A stretch of 64,000 nucleotides of DNA from Leptolinea sp964446955 (GTDB lineage Bacteria; Chloroflexota; Anaerolineae; Anaerolineales; Anaerolineaceae). Positions 27,020-35,999 of the stretch are shown here, piece by piece; position 1 is the first letter of the stretch, and each line of letters begins with the position of its first letter. A program made the position numbers and the translations under genes. Location of the stretch: the NCBI GenBank assembly GCA_964446955.1, contig CAYUQJ010000002.1, forward strand, positions 124,001 to 188,000, written 5' to 3'. Under the pieces are notes generated by a model that saw only the letters and a list, made by a program, of their open reading frames with translations, made no database searches and was not told the origin of the DNA.

Positions 27020-27249
27020 ATGATCATGTCTACAGAAAAAAGAATTCGATTACGAGCGCTGAAACCTTCCGATCCGACTTATCTGGTTCATGGGATAACC
27101 AATCCGGATATGATCAAAAATCTGGTGGTTCACACGCACCACCCCATCGATGATGAGCCATGTTTGTACAAAAGTTAATGAAACGACCTTTTCTTGATGT
27201 CATTGGTATGGGTATCCTGCGAGAAAAATGGCAAAATACTGAGGCCTAA
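27020..27249 (+). pseudogene. Remnant of a GNAT acetyltransferase gene with internal deletion
   Basis: A first piece (27020-27178, 52 residues) reads like a GNAT N-terminus (KRIRLRALKPSDPTYLVHGITNPDM) and then stops. An overlapping second piece (27178-27249, 23 residues) reads DVIGMGILREKWQ, the usual GNAT C-terminus. The central acetyl-CoA-binding region is missing, so no active enzyme can be made. Confidence 0.7.
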
Positions 27250-27269
27250 AGCAAGGTCAGGAGGAAGAA

Positions 27270-28265
27270 ATGCCCAATGCAGTACATATCCGGCATGACC
27301 GGATCCAATATGGAGATGTGAAACTTTACGCGGGTACGGGATGTCCTGAGCTGGCTTCCAATATTGCCGGATATTTGCGTATGCCTCTTTGTGAGAGGGA
27401 TGTGATCGTATTCCCCAATGACAACCTGTTCGTTCAATTGCACACCAGCGTGCGTGGACAGGATTGTTATGTAATTCAAACAACATCTGCGCCAGTACAC
27501 CGCAACCTGATGGAATTGCTGATCATGCTTCAGACCCTGCGATTGGACTCAGCGGCACGGATAACAGCCGTCATCCCATATCTATGCTACGCCCGCTCAG
27601 ATAAGAAAGACCAACCGCGGGTTCCAATAACCGCCCGCCTGGTCTGCGATATGATCGAAGTGGCAGGTGCCGACCGATATATCACCATGGATCTGCATGC
27701 CGGCCAGATTCAGGGGTTTTTCTCCATCCCCGGCGATGTGATGACGGCTTTTTACATTTTGACAGATTATCTTAAGAAAAAACTTCCCACCATGAATTCC
27801 CCCGTTGTGGTTACAGCTGATCTTGGTTTTGCCAAAAAAGCCCGCAACTTCGCTCAAAAACTGGACATTCCGCTGGCTTTCATTGAAAAACGCCGCGTCT
27901 CCAACGACTCAAAAGCGGAAGCTCTGACGTTTATTGGCGACGTACAGGATCGGGACGCAATCATTGTGGATGACGAGATCAACACGGGCGGGTCCATGGT
28001 TCAGGCGGTCAACCTGGTTAAAAGCTGCGGCGCTCGCAATATATTTATGATCTTTGTTCATCCGGTCTTGTCGGATCCGGCTCCCCAGGTGCTTTCAGCT
28101 CTTCCCGTGACCGAATTTGTGACCACCGACACAATCCCGATACCCGCCCAGAAAGCTGCGTTTTTCGGTGATCGTCTCAAAATTCTGTCCGTTTCCCGAT
28201 TACTGGGTGAAGTCATCATGCGGGCCAATGAAGGCCGTTCTGTTGGAGCATTGTTCAACGAATAG
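27270..28265 (+). CDS. prs: Divergent ribose-phosphate diphosphokinase (PRPP synthetase) paralog
   Basis: A 331-residue protein aligning along its length to PRPP synthetase (ATP + ribose-5-P to PRPP + AMP). TMDLHAGQIQGFF, RITAVIPY and EKRR are kept. Several key loops deviate: FPNDNLFVQ where FxDGExxVQ is usual, YARSDKK for YARQDRK, and DDEINTGGS for DDxIDTAGT. It may be a PRPP synthetase with altered regulation or a paralog with another role. An AGGAGGAAG site precedes the ATG. mutM follows nine bases later. Confidence 0.8.
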   Translation: MPNAVHIRHDRIQYGDVKLYAGTGCPELASNIAGYLRMPLCERDVIVFPNDNLFVQLHTSVRGQDCYVIQTTSAPVHRNLMELLIMLQTLRLDSAARITAVIPYLCYARSDKKDQPRVPITARLVCDMIEVAGADRYITMDLHAGQIQGFFSIPGDVMTAFYILTDYLKKKLPTMNSPVVVTADLGFAKKARNFAQKLDIPLAFIEKRRVSNDSKAEALTFIGDVQDRDAIIVDDEINTGGSMVQAVNLVKSCGARNIFMIFVHPVLSDPAPQVLSALPVTEFVTTDTIPIPAQKAAFFGDRLKILSVSRLLGEVIMRANEGRSVGALFNE

Positions 28266-28274
28266 GCCACAGTC

Positions 28275-29102
28275 ATGCCGGAGCTGCCTGAAGTAGAGAC
28301 GATCGTTCGTGCCCTCCGTTTGGGTGGACGGGGAGGGTTTCCCATTCCAGAGAGTACCGTGGAATCGGCAAAAATCCTCTGGCCGAAGACCCTGGCGGTT
28401 CCAACCATTGATGAGTTTCACACGCGTATCGCCGGATGCACCGTCGTAGATGTTTCGCGACGCGGAAAATACATCAACATTCAGCTTGACCGGGGATATC
28501 TTCTAATTCATTTGCGCATGAGCGGTGATCTCCGGGTGGTTCAATCCATAGATGAACCACTGCTTCCTCACGATCGTTTTATTCTGTATTTCACCAACGG
28601 GTCACACCTGGTTTTTAATGATGCCCGCAAATTCGGTCGTGTCTGGTACGTGGATGATCCGGCTTATATCTTTTCCAGGCTGGGTATTGAACCTTTTGAT
28701 CCGTCTCTTACAGTGGATTGGCTTTTCGTTAATTTGCATCGTAGGAAAAAATCAATAAAATCTCTTTTATTAGACCAATCTTTTCTTGCGGGGTTGGGTA
28801 ATATTTATACTGATGAAAGCCTGCATCGGGCAGGAATTCATCCATTGCGTTTAAGCGACAGCCTCTCCTTAATTGAATCCGAAAGACTGTTGAGTTCTAT
28901 CCGCGAAACATTATCCGAGGGTATTAAACGCAATGGCGCAAGCATTGATTGGGTTTACCGCGGTGGTGACTTTCAAAATACTTTCCGGGTGTATCAGCTT
29001 ACCGGGAAACCCTGCCCGATTTGCGGAACAACCATAGAGCGTATTGTAGCGGGTCAACGCGGGACACATTTTTGCCCGAGGTGCCAGCCGAAAGGGGTAT
29101 GA
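28275..29102 (+). CDS. mutM: Formamidopyrimidine-DNA glycosylase
   Basis: A 275-residue Fpg/Nei-family base-excision repair enzyme with N-terminal PELPEVET (catalytic Pro and Glu), the RRGKYI lysine, a helix-two-turn-helix region (LAGLGNIYTDESLHRAGIHP) and a C-terminal zinc finger of CPIC and CPRC. It removes oxidised purines such as 8-oxoguanine. The stop overlaps the next start by four bases. Confidence 0.96.
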   Translation: MPELPEVETIVRALRLGGRGGFPIPESTVESAKILWPKTLAVPTIDEFHTRIAGCTVVDVSRRGKYINIQLDRGYLLIHLRMSGDLRVVQSIDEPLLPHDRFILYFTNGSHLVFNDARKFGRVWYVDDPAYIFSRLGIEPFDPSLTVDWLFVNLHRRKKSIKSLLLDQSFLAGLGNIYTDESLHRAGIHPLRLSDSLSLIESERLLSSIRETLSEGIKRNGASIDWVYRGGDFQNTFRVYQLTGKPCPICGTTIERIVAGQRGTHFCPRCQPKGV

Positions 29103-30010
29103 ACATGAGTCCAGAAATTCCTATCAGTTTCACTGTTGTTATGGTTTTCGTGTTTTTGTTCGTGGGCTTTTTTGCCGGACGGGCTGTCACTTTACTGTCC
29201 AAAAGAAAAAAAGACTCTGAAACACCATCCCAACCAACTCCCGTTGCAGAGAAGAGTATTCAACACACTGAAAAACACCTGCCGCTTGCCGACCCCGAGA
29301 AATATACCGAGCTGGTACGCCTATGGCGGGAAAAGAAAGGCCCCGGCCTTTTTGTAGAAACAAGTGGACACCTTCTGGCATCATCCGCGCCTTTGAATCC
29401 GGCTCAAAAGAAACGATTCATTGACCTGATCAAAGAACTGGCGGTCTGGCTGGAAATTGATTCAAATGAACTTTTACCTCAAAAACCCGAGAAACTCGAA
29501 GAAACAGAAAAAGAAAGAACAGTGAAAGCTGAACCTGAAATCAAGACTGAACAAGCTCCATCACAGGTAAAAGCATCCATTCTGGTAAATACGGACCCCA
29601 TACCATCGGAAAAACCCTTACCCGCACCTCCGCCTGCCCCGGTAACACCGACCATACCTGTCCAGGCGCAGGTTCCTCCGGTAGTCCCCGTTTATGCACC
29701 AACAGCACCAACAGCACCACCTGCGCCACCTGTATCCGCCGCAACAGCCGCAGCCGACAAGCCCAAGAAGCAGGCAACAACCATGGTTGAACAGGTTGAC
29801 GAGATACTCCAGGAACTGATCGCACGATCAGACAATCCAACCCGGCACATAAAACTGATGGAAGAGAAAAACGATGGCGTGATTGTGTGGGTTGGACAGG
29901 AGCGATTTGTCGGTATCGACTCCATTACAGATGAGTCTGCTGTCTCACTCGTTCGCGCGGCAGCGAAAGAATGGGAACGTCGCACGGAAACACGCTCCAC
30001 TACGCCATAA
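29099..30010 (+). CDS. N-terminally anchored protein with Pro/Ala-rich linker
   Basis: A 303-residue protein of unknown function. One transmembrane helix (about 8-30), a short helical region, a low-complexity Pro/Ala/Val-rich linker near 165-225, then a compact C-terminal domain (about 235-295) with the strand-rich HIKLMEEKNDGVIVWVGQERFVGIDSI. ATGA overlap with mutM shows translational coupling. Sequence gives no catalytic clue. Confidence 0.7.
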   Translation: MNMSPEIPISFTVVMVFVFLFVGFFAGRAVTLLSKRKKDSETPSQPTPVAEKSIQHTEKHLPLADPEKYTELVRLWREKKGPGLFVETSGHLLASSAPLNPAQKKRFIDLIKELAVWLEIDSNELLPQKPEKLEETEKERTVKAEPEIKTEQAPSQVKASILVNTDPIPSEKPLPAPPPAPVTPTIPVQAQVPPVVPVYAPTAPTAPPAPPVSAATAAADKPKKQATTMVEQVDEILQELIARSDNPTRHIKLMEEKNDGVIVWVGQERFVGIDSITDESAVSLVRAAAKEWERRTETRSTTP

Positions 30011-30014
30011 ATAC

Positions 30015-30611
30015 CTATTGAAGCGGTTCTTCTTCCCCGGCTTTTCCTTGCTCTGACATTTTTACCAGCAAGTTTTCAAAATCATCCACGCGTTGTATCA
30101 GTGTGGTGATGATATCTTTGAACGCTGATTCGTCTGTTTGTGCCATGCTCGCGTTATGCATGTATGAATACACCAGCTTTTCCCCAATTTGTTCAACGCA
30201 CCAAAATCCAATTTTCGTCTTAGCGTTTACCTGCAACAAAGAAGTGGAAATATAATGCGGGATTTTTTCCAATGAGTCAAACGCGGCAAAACTTGGAACA
30301 GAGAACTCAAGATCATCATCAAAGCAAAAAATGAAAAGTGTTTGTGCCCGCAATTGATCAACAGTAAATTCAATAACAGCGTGTTCATTGTCGAATTCAC
30401 GGGTTTTCCAATTAAATGCCGCGCACATTCGATTAATATAATTCGCGAATACGCCTTCAGGCTGCTTTGTTACTTCACCTGTTTCATTTTCCAACAGTGT
30501 ATTGTTTTCGGATTGGTTTTCTTCCTGACCACGATTAGGTTTCTCTGGTTTAGTTTCCACCGGACAGCCTTTCATAGGTTCGTTGATATTTGATATTCTA
30601 GCATTAACCAT
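30015..30611 (-). CDS. YbjN/type III chaperone-fold-like protein
   Basis: A 198-residue soluble protein. About 55 disordered, Glu/Asn-rich residues precede a domain resembling YbjN or type III secretion chaperones (INRMCAAFNWKT, HYISTSLLQVNAKTKIGFWCVE). The match is by fold pattern only. Convergent with the preceding gene (five-base gap). No clear ribosome site, so the start is uncertain. Confidence 0.55.
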   Translation of the reverse strand: MVNARISNINEPMKGCPVETKPEKPNRGQEENQSENNTLLENETGEVTKQPEGVFANYINRMCAAFNWKTREFDNEHAVIEFTVDQLRAQTLFIFCFDDDLEFSVPSFAAFDSLEKIPHYISTSLLQVNAKTKIGFWCVEQIGEKLVYSYMHNASMAQTDESAFKDIITTLIQRVDDFENLLVKMSEQGKAGEEEPLQ

Positions 30612-30741
30612 TACTGGACAATGGTTGGTATCTTATCTCCATCGAACCGGAAAATGTTCCCACTGGACATAAACCAGTTGGTATGTTTCCCCCAATCCGG
30701 AATGAACTTCTTAACCGTCAGAGTTTTCCACCCCCGGATTA

Positions 30742-30987
30742 TTATCCCTCTTCTACTTTCACGTTGGGAAAAAATTGATGAATGGTTCCTTCAACCCAAC
30801 CGTGCAAGGTTACCGGAGATAGTGGGCAGCCCAGGCAGGCACCCCCAAGTCGAACCTTAAGTGTCGAGCCATCGAAATCAATCAGCTCAACCGAGCCGCC
30901 ATGATACATATTAATATACGCGTCCAGCTGTTCCACTAAAGCCTGGATCCGCACCTGGTCAGAGAAATCGGGAGGAGTAACAATCAT
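30742..30987 (-). CDS. NifU-like Fe-S scaffold/carrier domain protein
   Basis: An 81-residue stand-alone NifU C-terminal domain. The cluster-binding pair is C51-LG-C54 in GGACLGCPLSPVTL. It would carry or assemble Fe-S clusters. It starts seven bases after the cNMP-binding protein gene, so the two are likely co-transcribed. Confidence 0.92.
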   Translation of the reverse strand: MIVTPPDFSDQVRIQALVEQLDAYINMYHGGSVELIDFDGSTLKVRLGGACLGCPLSPVTLHGWVEGTIHQFFPNVKVEEG

Positions 30988-30994
30988 TTACCAT

Positions 30995-31540
30995 TCACTT
31001 TTCTGGAAGGAGTTCCATTCCATGAAATAACAATGCAAGCACTTCATCATATGTGCTTTTAAGCCGATAAGCAATCCCTTGTGCAAACTTTTCCAGTAAA
31101 CTTTTTCCCAGTTGAGGATTATTTTGGCAAAAATCGCGCATCGCGACAACATCTATGCGCACTAGCTCGCATGGGACTTCGGCATATGCTGATGATGAAT
31201 ATTTCGGCCTCCCCAAAGCGGCTGACCACCCGATGACATCTTCAGGGCAAACACGAGCAATTGTTATCACGTCGCCGTCATAAGGTTTGTGCTTTACAAC
31301 AACCTCCCCTGACACAAGAATATAAAAATAAGCGGCGTCCTGATTCTGTTCATAAATGGTTTCTTTTCCAGAAAAAGAACAGGCTTCAAGAATCGGAATG
31401 ATGCAGTCAATACTACTTGTACTCATTCCGGAGAATATATCCAATTTGTGAAAACTTTTGGGCAGCATACGACTGATGTTACTAAATGATCCACATCTCA
31501 TAAAGTGGAGAAGTGCACCCTTGTTTTCGTAATTCCTCAT
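30995..31540 (-). CDS. Cyclic nucleotide-binding domain protein without DNA-binding domain
   Basis: A 181-residue Crp/FNR-type sensor domain (about 28-150). The cupin-like beta roll is visible (YILVSGEVVVKH and the CPEDVIGWSAAL turn) followed by the long C helix, but no helix-turn-helix follows. It might control a partner protein, or be an uncoupled sensor. Four Cys are present, not in an FNR arrangement. Paired with a NifU-type gene. Confidence 0.8.
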   Translation of the reverse strand: MRNYENKGALLHFMRCGSFSNISRMLPKSFHKLDIFSGMSTSSIDCIIPILEACSFSGKETIYEQNQDAAYFYILVSGEVVVKHKPYDGDVITIARVCPEDVIGWSAALGRPKYSSSAYAEVPCELVRIDVVAMRDFCQNNPQLGKSLLEKFAQGIAYRLKSTYDEVLALLFHGMELLPEK

Positions 31541-31637
31541 ATCGCCAGTATGCCGTTTGACCGTTACCTGCGAATTTCATAGTGATGTTTGTCGTTTACT
31601 TCATCATTTTGATCGTACTGAAAATAGGGCTTGTGGC

Positions 31638-31668
31638 AAAAAAAAAGGACCTGATTTTCATCAAGTCC
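31638..31668 (-). terminator. Terminator of the peptide transporter operon
   Basis: On the minus strand, GGACTTGAT pairs with ATCAGGTCC around a short loop and is followed by nine T residues. Confidence 0.9.
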
Positions 31669-31688
31669 TCCGGTTTCTAAAGGAATAA

Positions 31689-32666
31689 TTAATCGTTTCC
31701 GCGTCCCCGCATGCGAGGATCAAGAATATCCCGAAGAGCGTCTCCTACCAGGTTCCATGCAAGCACAAAAAGGATGATAGCCATACCTGGATACACGACT
31801 ATGTGCCAGTATGTCCCCAGTGAAGGGATCCAACTGCGGGCAAAACTGATCATCTGCCCCCAGTCCGCGTATCCACGCTGCGCACCCAGCCCAAGGAAGC
31901 TCAGGGCAGCAAATGTCAACACATAGGAGCCAATGTCCATGGAAGCAAGAACAAGTACAGGGAATACAGCGTTTGGCAACAGGTGGCGGAAGAGAATACG
32001 GATATCGCTGGCGCCAATCAGCTTGGCAGCCACAGCATATTCCTGTTCCTTGACAGCCAGAATATTTCCCCGTATCACACGGGCGTATGTCATCCAGCCA
32101 AAGACAATAATCGCCAGCATACCTGTCAGTATCTGGATTTGGATCGGATCCAGGTCTGTCATCGGACTCTGGAAGAATGTGAGCATGGCCAAACCCTTGG
32201 CCAGATACACCAGGAAGTTTGCTTCTCCTCGTCCATAAACAGTCTGCAAAACTGACGTCAGCGTAATGGCTGCCAACAGGAATGGGAACACCAGAAATAC
32301 TTCGGTGATCCTCATCAACACCTCGTCAACCCAACCGCCATAGAAACCGGCCAATGAGCCGATGATCAGACCGATAAACGTAGTGATCAACGTGATTACT
32401 ATACCCACGCGAAAAGCTGTGCGCGTTCCCCAGACCACACCGTACAGAATGTCATATTGCCCTTCAGTTGTGCCCAGGGGATGCGCCTCGCTTGGAGGTC
32501 GGGGCTGATTACTAAATCCATCGCGTGGAATAATGTAGATATTCCGGGCATTTTCTTCCGGAGGCGCTATTAACGGCGCAGCGATTGCCACAATGACAAA
32601 ACCCAGCAAAAGAACTATGCCAAGCAGAGATGTGGGATTTTTAACTAACCTTCTTACAACATCCAT
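31689..32666 (-). CDS. dppC: DppC/OppC-type ABC transporter permease
   Basis: A 325-residue inner-membrane permease of an oligopeptide/dipeptide importer. It has the N-terminal helix typical of the OppC group (residues 13-35), a large periplasmic loop, and the EAA motif as VAAKLIGASDIRILFRHLLPN near 205-225. It forms the channel with the gene 25 bases upstream. Confidence 0.94.
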   Translation of the reverse strand: MDVVRRLVKNPTSLLGIVLLLGFVIVAIAAPLIAPPEENARNIYIIPRDGFSNQPRPPSEAHPLGTTEGQYDILYGVVWGTRTAFRVGIVITLITTFIGLIIGSLAGFYGGWVDEVLMRITEVFLVFPFLLAAITLTSVLQTVYGRGEANFLVYLAKGLAMLTFFQSPMTDLDPIQIQILTGMLAIIVFGWMTYARVIRGNILAVKEQEYAVAAKLIGASDIRILFRHLLPNAVFPVLVLASMDIGSYVLTFAALSFLGLGAQRGYADWGQMISFARSWIPSLGTYWHIVVYPGMAIILFVLAWNLVGDALRDILDPRMRGRGND

Positions 32667-32690
32667 GAGATCCTCATCCTTTGCCGAGTT

Positions 32691-33755
32691 TTACTGTAAG
32701 CGAATACGCGGGTCGATAATGCCATACAAAATATCGACGATTAGATTGCCAAGCAGCAGTATCAGGCAGTTGAACATTGTCACGCCCAGCACAGACACAA
32801 CGTCCAATGACAGGGCGGCATCAGCCAGGAAAGAACCCATTCCTGGAATACTAAAAATTGTCTCTGTAATAACCACACCATTTAGAAGCGCTATGAGCAT
32901 CAAAGCACCCACAGTTACGACCGGGATCAGCGCGTTGGGAACTGCGTGCCGGCTGATCACCTTTCGTTCGCTTAAACCTTTGGCGCGGGCAGTAGTCATG
33001 TAATCCTGGTTCAGCGTATCCAGCATGGAAGAGCGGGTAACGCGGAGTAGATAAGCCCAGTCCAGGTACGCAAGTGTCAGGACAGGGAGAACCAGGTGAA
33101 GTAATGCGTCACGAAACACATCCAAACGCCCGTTCAGTAGAGCGTCTATGGTATTCATATTGGTATAGCGGATAAAGTCGGCAGATTGAATTACCTGCAT
33201 CGCCCAGTCGGATAACCGCCCGGGCGGGAACCATCCAAGTTTGGCATAGAAGAATAGAAGGACAAGAAGACCAAAAACGAAAACAGGAATTGACCAGCCA
33301 ACAATACTGAAAACACGCAATATCTGGTCAATGAACTTATTATGGTTTACAGCGGATACCACCCCCAGCCAGATGCCAATTCCAACCATGGGAATGGCAG
33401 TCCATAAAGCCAATTCTGCTGTGGCGGGTAGACGACGCCCGATCACTTCCCACACAGTACCCTTGCCGGTCTTGGACCAGCCAAGATTGCCATAGATAAC
33501 GCCCCCTTCTCTCTCACCGGTCTGCGGATCCTTTGTGCCGGTCATCCAGCGCCAGTACTGTACAGGCACCGGATCATCGAGACCATATTTTTTTATGATC
33601 GCTTCCATGGCTCCCTGGCGTTTGGGGATATCCTGTACGTACAGAGAGGCACGCTCATAGGGGGTTAACATCGATAACATGGAAAAGATCAAAATGGTCA
33701 CAGCCAGCAACAGAAGCGGAAGGATCAATAGCCGGCGAATGATAAAGGAAAGCAT
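32691..33755 (-). CDS. dppB: DppB/OppB-type ABC transporter permease
   Basis: A 354-residue permease partner of the preceding entry. It opens with the family helix MLSFIIRRLLILPLL and has the EAA loop TTARAKGLSERKVISRHAVPNAL and the late GVVITETIFSIPGMG block. The ATG at 33755 is preceded by GGAGGTG; an in-frame Met upstream (33797) is less likely. Confidence 0.94.
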   Translation of the reverse strand: MLSFIIRRLLILPLLLLAVTILIFSMLSMLTPYERASLYVQDIPKRQGAMEAIIKKYGLDDPVPVQYWRWMTGTKDPQTGEREGGVIYGNLGWSKTGKGTVWEVIGRRLPATAELALWTAIPMVGIGIWLGVVSAVNHNKFIDQILRVFSIVGWSIPVFVFGLLVLLFFYAKLGWFPPGRLSDWAMQVIQSADFIRYTNMNTIDALLNGRLDVFRDALLHLVLPVLTLAYLDWAYLLRVTRSSMLDTLNQDYMTTARAKGLSERKVISRHAVPNALIPVVTVGALMLIALLNGVVITETIFSIPGMGSFLADAALSLDVVSVLGVTMFNCLILLLGNLIVDILYGIIDPRIRLQ

Positions 33756-33825
33756 TGACAAATGGCACCTCCAGGTCCCATCCCGCTCAAATGACAAGCA
33801 GGCGGGGGATTTTTATTGCGCTTTT

Positions 33826-33855
33826 CCGGGAGCCGCAATTTCTCACGGCTCCCGG
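33826..33855 (-). promoter_or_regulatory. Strong intercistronic hairpin between SBP and permease genes
   Basis: A perfect ten-base stem, CCGGGAGCCG (33826-33835) and its complement (33846-33855), with a ten-base loop and no T tract on either strand. It fits a 3' mRNA-stabilising or attenuating element that raises binding-protein levels over permease levels. Confidence 0.65.
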
Positions 33856-33885
33856 ATCAGTTCATATCAAATAAACTTTTTCAGA

Positions 33886-35904
33886 TTACGGGGCTACTTT
33901 GGATAACGAGTAAACCCAACCGTAGTCCGGATTTCCATAAGCAGGATTGAAGTAGAAGCCCTTGATCCAAGACTGGAACGGATAACCTTCCATAGCCTGA
34001 TACATCCAGATATTCACAGCATCTTCCTGTGACATGGTCTGGATCTTTTCATAGATCGGGGTACGAGCCTCAACACCATTTGCCTCAGCGCCCTCAACAA
34101 TGATCGTGTCATACTTGGTTTTGTAATCATCGGTCATATTGATGATACGGCCGTAGGCACCCTGTGAATACAGGAACGGGTTCACCCAGTTGTGCGGGTC
34201 GTGGTAGTCTTCCACCCAGCCACCCACGTAGATGGGGAGCTTGCCCTGGCGGCGGCTTTCAAGAAGCACAGGCCACGGCATGGCGAGCACGGCGATTGAG
34301 AATTTCGGATTGACAGCTTCAATACCGGCTTTCAGGATTTCAGCAGCCAGACGGCGGGTGTCGTTACCAGAGTTGTAGGCGATCTGCATGTAGAAGCCTT
34401 TTTCCCAGATATCGTCCTCATCCTCACCGGCGGCGATTCCATCACCATCGAGGTCGGCAGCTTTGAACTCGGCCTCGCAGACAGCGGGGTCGAATTTGTT
34501 CAACGGAGCCTGATCGGCCAGATAACCCATCATACCCTGCGGGATAGGACCCTGTGCCTGAACACCTTCACCGGCCAGGGCGTCTTTAACCATCGCATCG
34601 TAATCGAAGCAGGTGGAGAAAGCTTTGCGGATGTGCAGGTCGGAGAAGAAGTTAGCCGGGAGACCATTGCCATCCATCTCGCCGGAACCAACATACGGGT
34701 TTCCGCCTTCAACATTGATCTGCCAGTTGAGCTGTGCCGGGGTAATGGCAGGCATAGGCAGTTTGCGGAAGAACTGCAGGTAACCGTCAGCTTTGTCTTC
34801 CTTGCAGGACGATTCATCGATGCCGCAGGTGACTTTGGCAAATGGTTCAAGTTCAGCACGGTACTGCGGGGGTGTATAGATCTCATCCGCATCGCCGGCT
34901 TGCAGCATGGAGAGGCGGGTGCCCCATTCGTCAACGTTCTTGATCACAACACGTTTGATGCTGGCTACGCCACTGGGGCCACCTTCCCACATGGGTTCGG
35001 TGCGCCAGTAATCTTCATTGGCAGCCATAACGATCTCTTCGCCGGGGGTCCAGTGATCCAGCTTGTAGGGGCCGGTACCGTTGGCTTTGTTGAAGAGGAT
35101 GGTGTTTTCAGCGGAAGGATCAGCGTATTTGGTCCAGGTGGCGCAATCGCCATCCCAATCACCATTCTCGGCCATCCATTCCTTATCCAGGATACCACCA
35201 AGGAACTGCTGTGAGGTAAGGGCAAGCATCCAGGGAACAGGTTGTTTGAACTTGTAAGTTACAGTTCCGGCGTCATCATCGGCCACGATCTTGGATTTGA
35301 TATCTTCGCAGACTTTAACCAGATCTTCTTCGGCGATGTCTTCGAAAGCCGGGGGTTCTTCGGCGTCTTCAGGAGCCAGGAAAGCGGCAGCAAAGTCTTT
35401 GATGCCGGCCATGGCCATATCGGGGCCATAGAAGGCTTCATAGACAATCCACTGCCAGCCGTCGATACGACCCTGCAGGAATGCGCGCTGGGCGGTGTAG
35501 GCAACGTCATGGGCCTCGAGCGTGCCACCTTCGTGGAATTTCACACCCTCGCGGATGTTGAAAGTCCATTCAAGTCCGTCATCGCTGGTTTTCCATTCGG
35601 TAGCCAGAGCCGGAATGAATTCGTCTGTCTTTTCCCGTTTGAAGAAGGTCAGACCTTCATAGAGGTTGAGTTCGACGGTGGAACCGGCGGTCTCATAGGT
35701 CCAGGCGGGGTCCAAGGTCTCGGGTTCGCCGGCACCGGTCACGAATGTGATGGTGTCGGGGTTTTTGAACTCAGGTCCTTTGGCGGCAGCAGCCGGGGCG
35801 GGTGCTTCAGGGGTTGTGCCGGCCGCAGGCTGCGGTTGGCAGGCGCCTAAAAGCATGCTGGCAATCATAACCAACGACGTCAAAAGAATAAATCTGTTAC
35901 GCAT
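33886..35904 (-). CDS. Oligopeptide ABC transporter substrate-binding lipoprotein
   Basis: A 672-residue family 5 solute-binding protein. It has a lipoprotein signal with lipobox LLGAC at the end of the N-terminal helix, a Pro/Ala-rich spacer, then the family signature ETLDPAWTYETAGSTVELNLYEGLTFF. It is anchored outside the membrane and delivers peptides or similar ligands to the permeases. GAGAGGAG lies before the ATG. Ligand specificity cannot be told. Confidence 0.95.
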   Translation of the reverse strand: MRNRFILLTSLVMIASMLLGACQPQPAAGTTPEAPAPAAAAKGPEFKNPDTITFVTGAGEPETLDPAWTYETAGSTVELNLYEGLTFFKREKTDEFIPALATEWKTSDDGLEWTFNIREGVKFHEGGTLEAHDVAYTAQRAFLQGRIDGWQWIVYEAFYGPDMAMAGIKDFAAAFLAPEDAEEPPAFEDIAEEDLVKVCEDIKSKIVADDDAGTVTYKFKQPVPWMLALTSQQFLGGILDKEWMAENGDWDGDCATWTKYADPSAENTILFNKANGTGPYKLDHWTPGEEIVMAANEDYWRTEPMWEGGPSGVASIKRVVIKNVDEWGTRLSMLQAGDADEIYTPPQYRAELEPFAKVTCGIDESSCKEDKADGYLQFFRKLPMPAITPAQLNWQINVEGGNPYVGSGEMDGNGLPANFFSDLHIRKAFSTCFDYDAMVKDALAGEGVQAQGPIPQGMMGYLADQAPLNKFDPAVCEAEFKAADLDGDGIAAGEDEDDIWEKGFYMQIAYNSGNDTRRLAAEILKAGIEAVNPKFSIAVLAMPWPVLLESRRQGKLPIYVGGWVEDYHDPHNWVNPFLYSQGAYGRIINMTDDYKTKYDTIIVEGAEANGVEARTPIYEKIQTMSQEDAVNIWMYQAMEGYPFQSWIKGFYFNPAYGNPDYGWVYSLSKVAP

Positions 35905-35999
35905 AGTGCTTCTCCTCTCAAAAAAATGGGTTTTGAACTAAGCTTGCTTAGGACTTGCTGATATATCGGGTGAAATATCACCTCCTTTTTTATATCTGC

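Noticed and set aside
33826..33855. Rho-independent terminator between the binding protein and permease genes
   Set aside because: The hairpin is strong but there is no T tract on either strand.
35976..35987. Extended Shine-Dalgarno AAGGAGGTGATA on the minus strand after oppF
   Set aside because: No start codon follows at a suitable distance; it forms part of a small hairpin in the intergenic gap.
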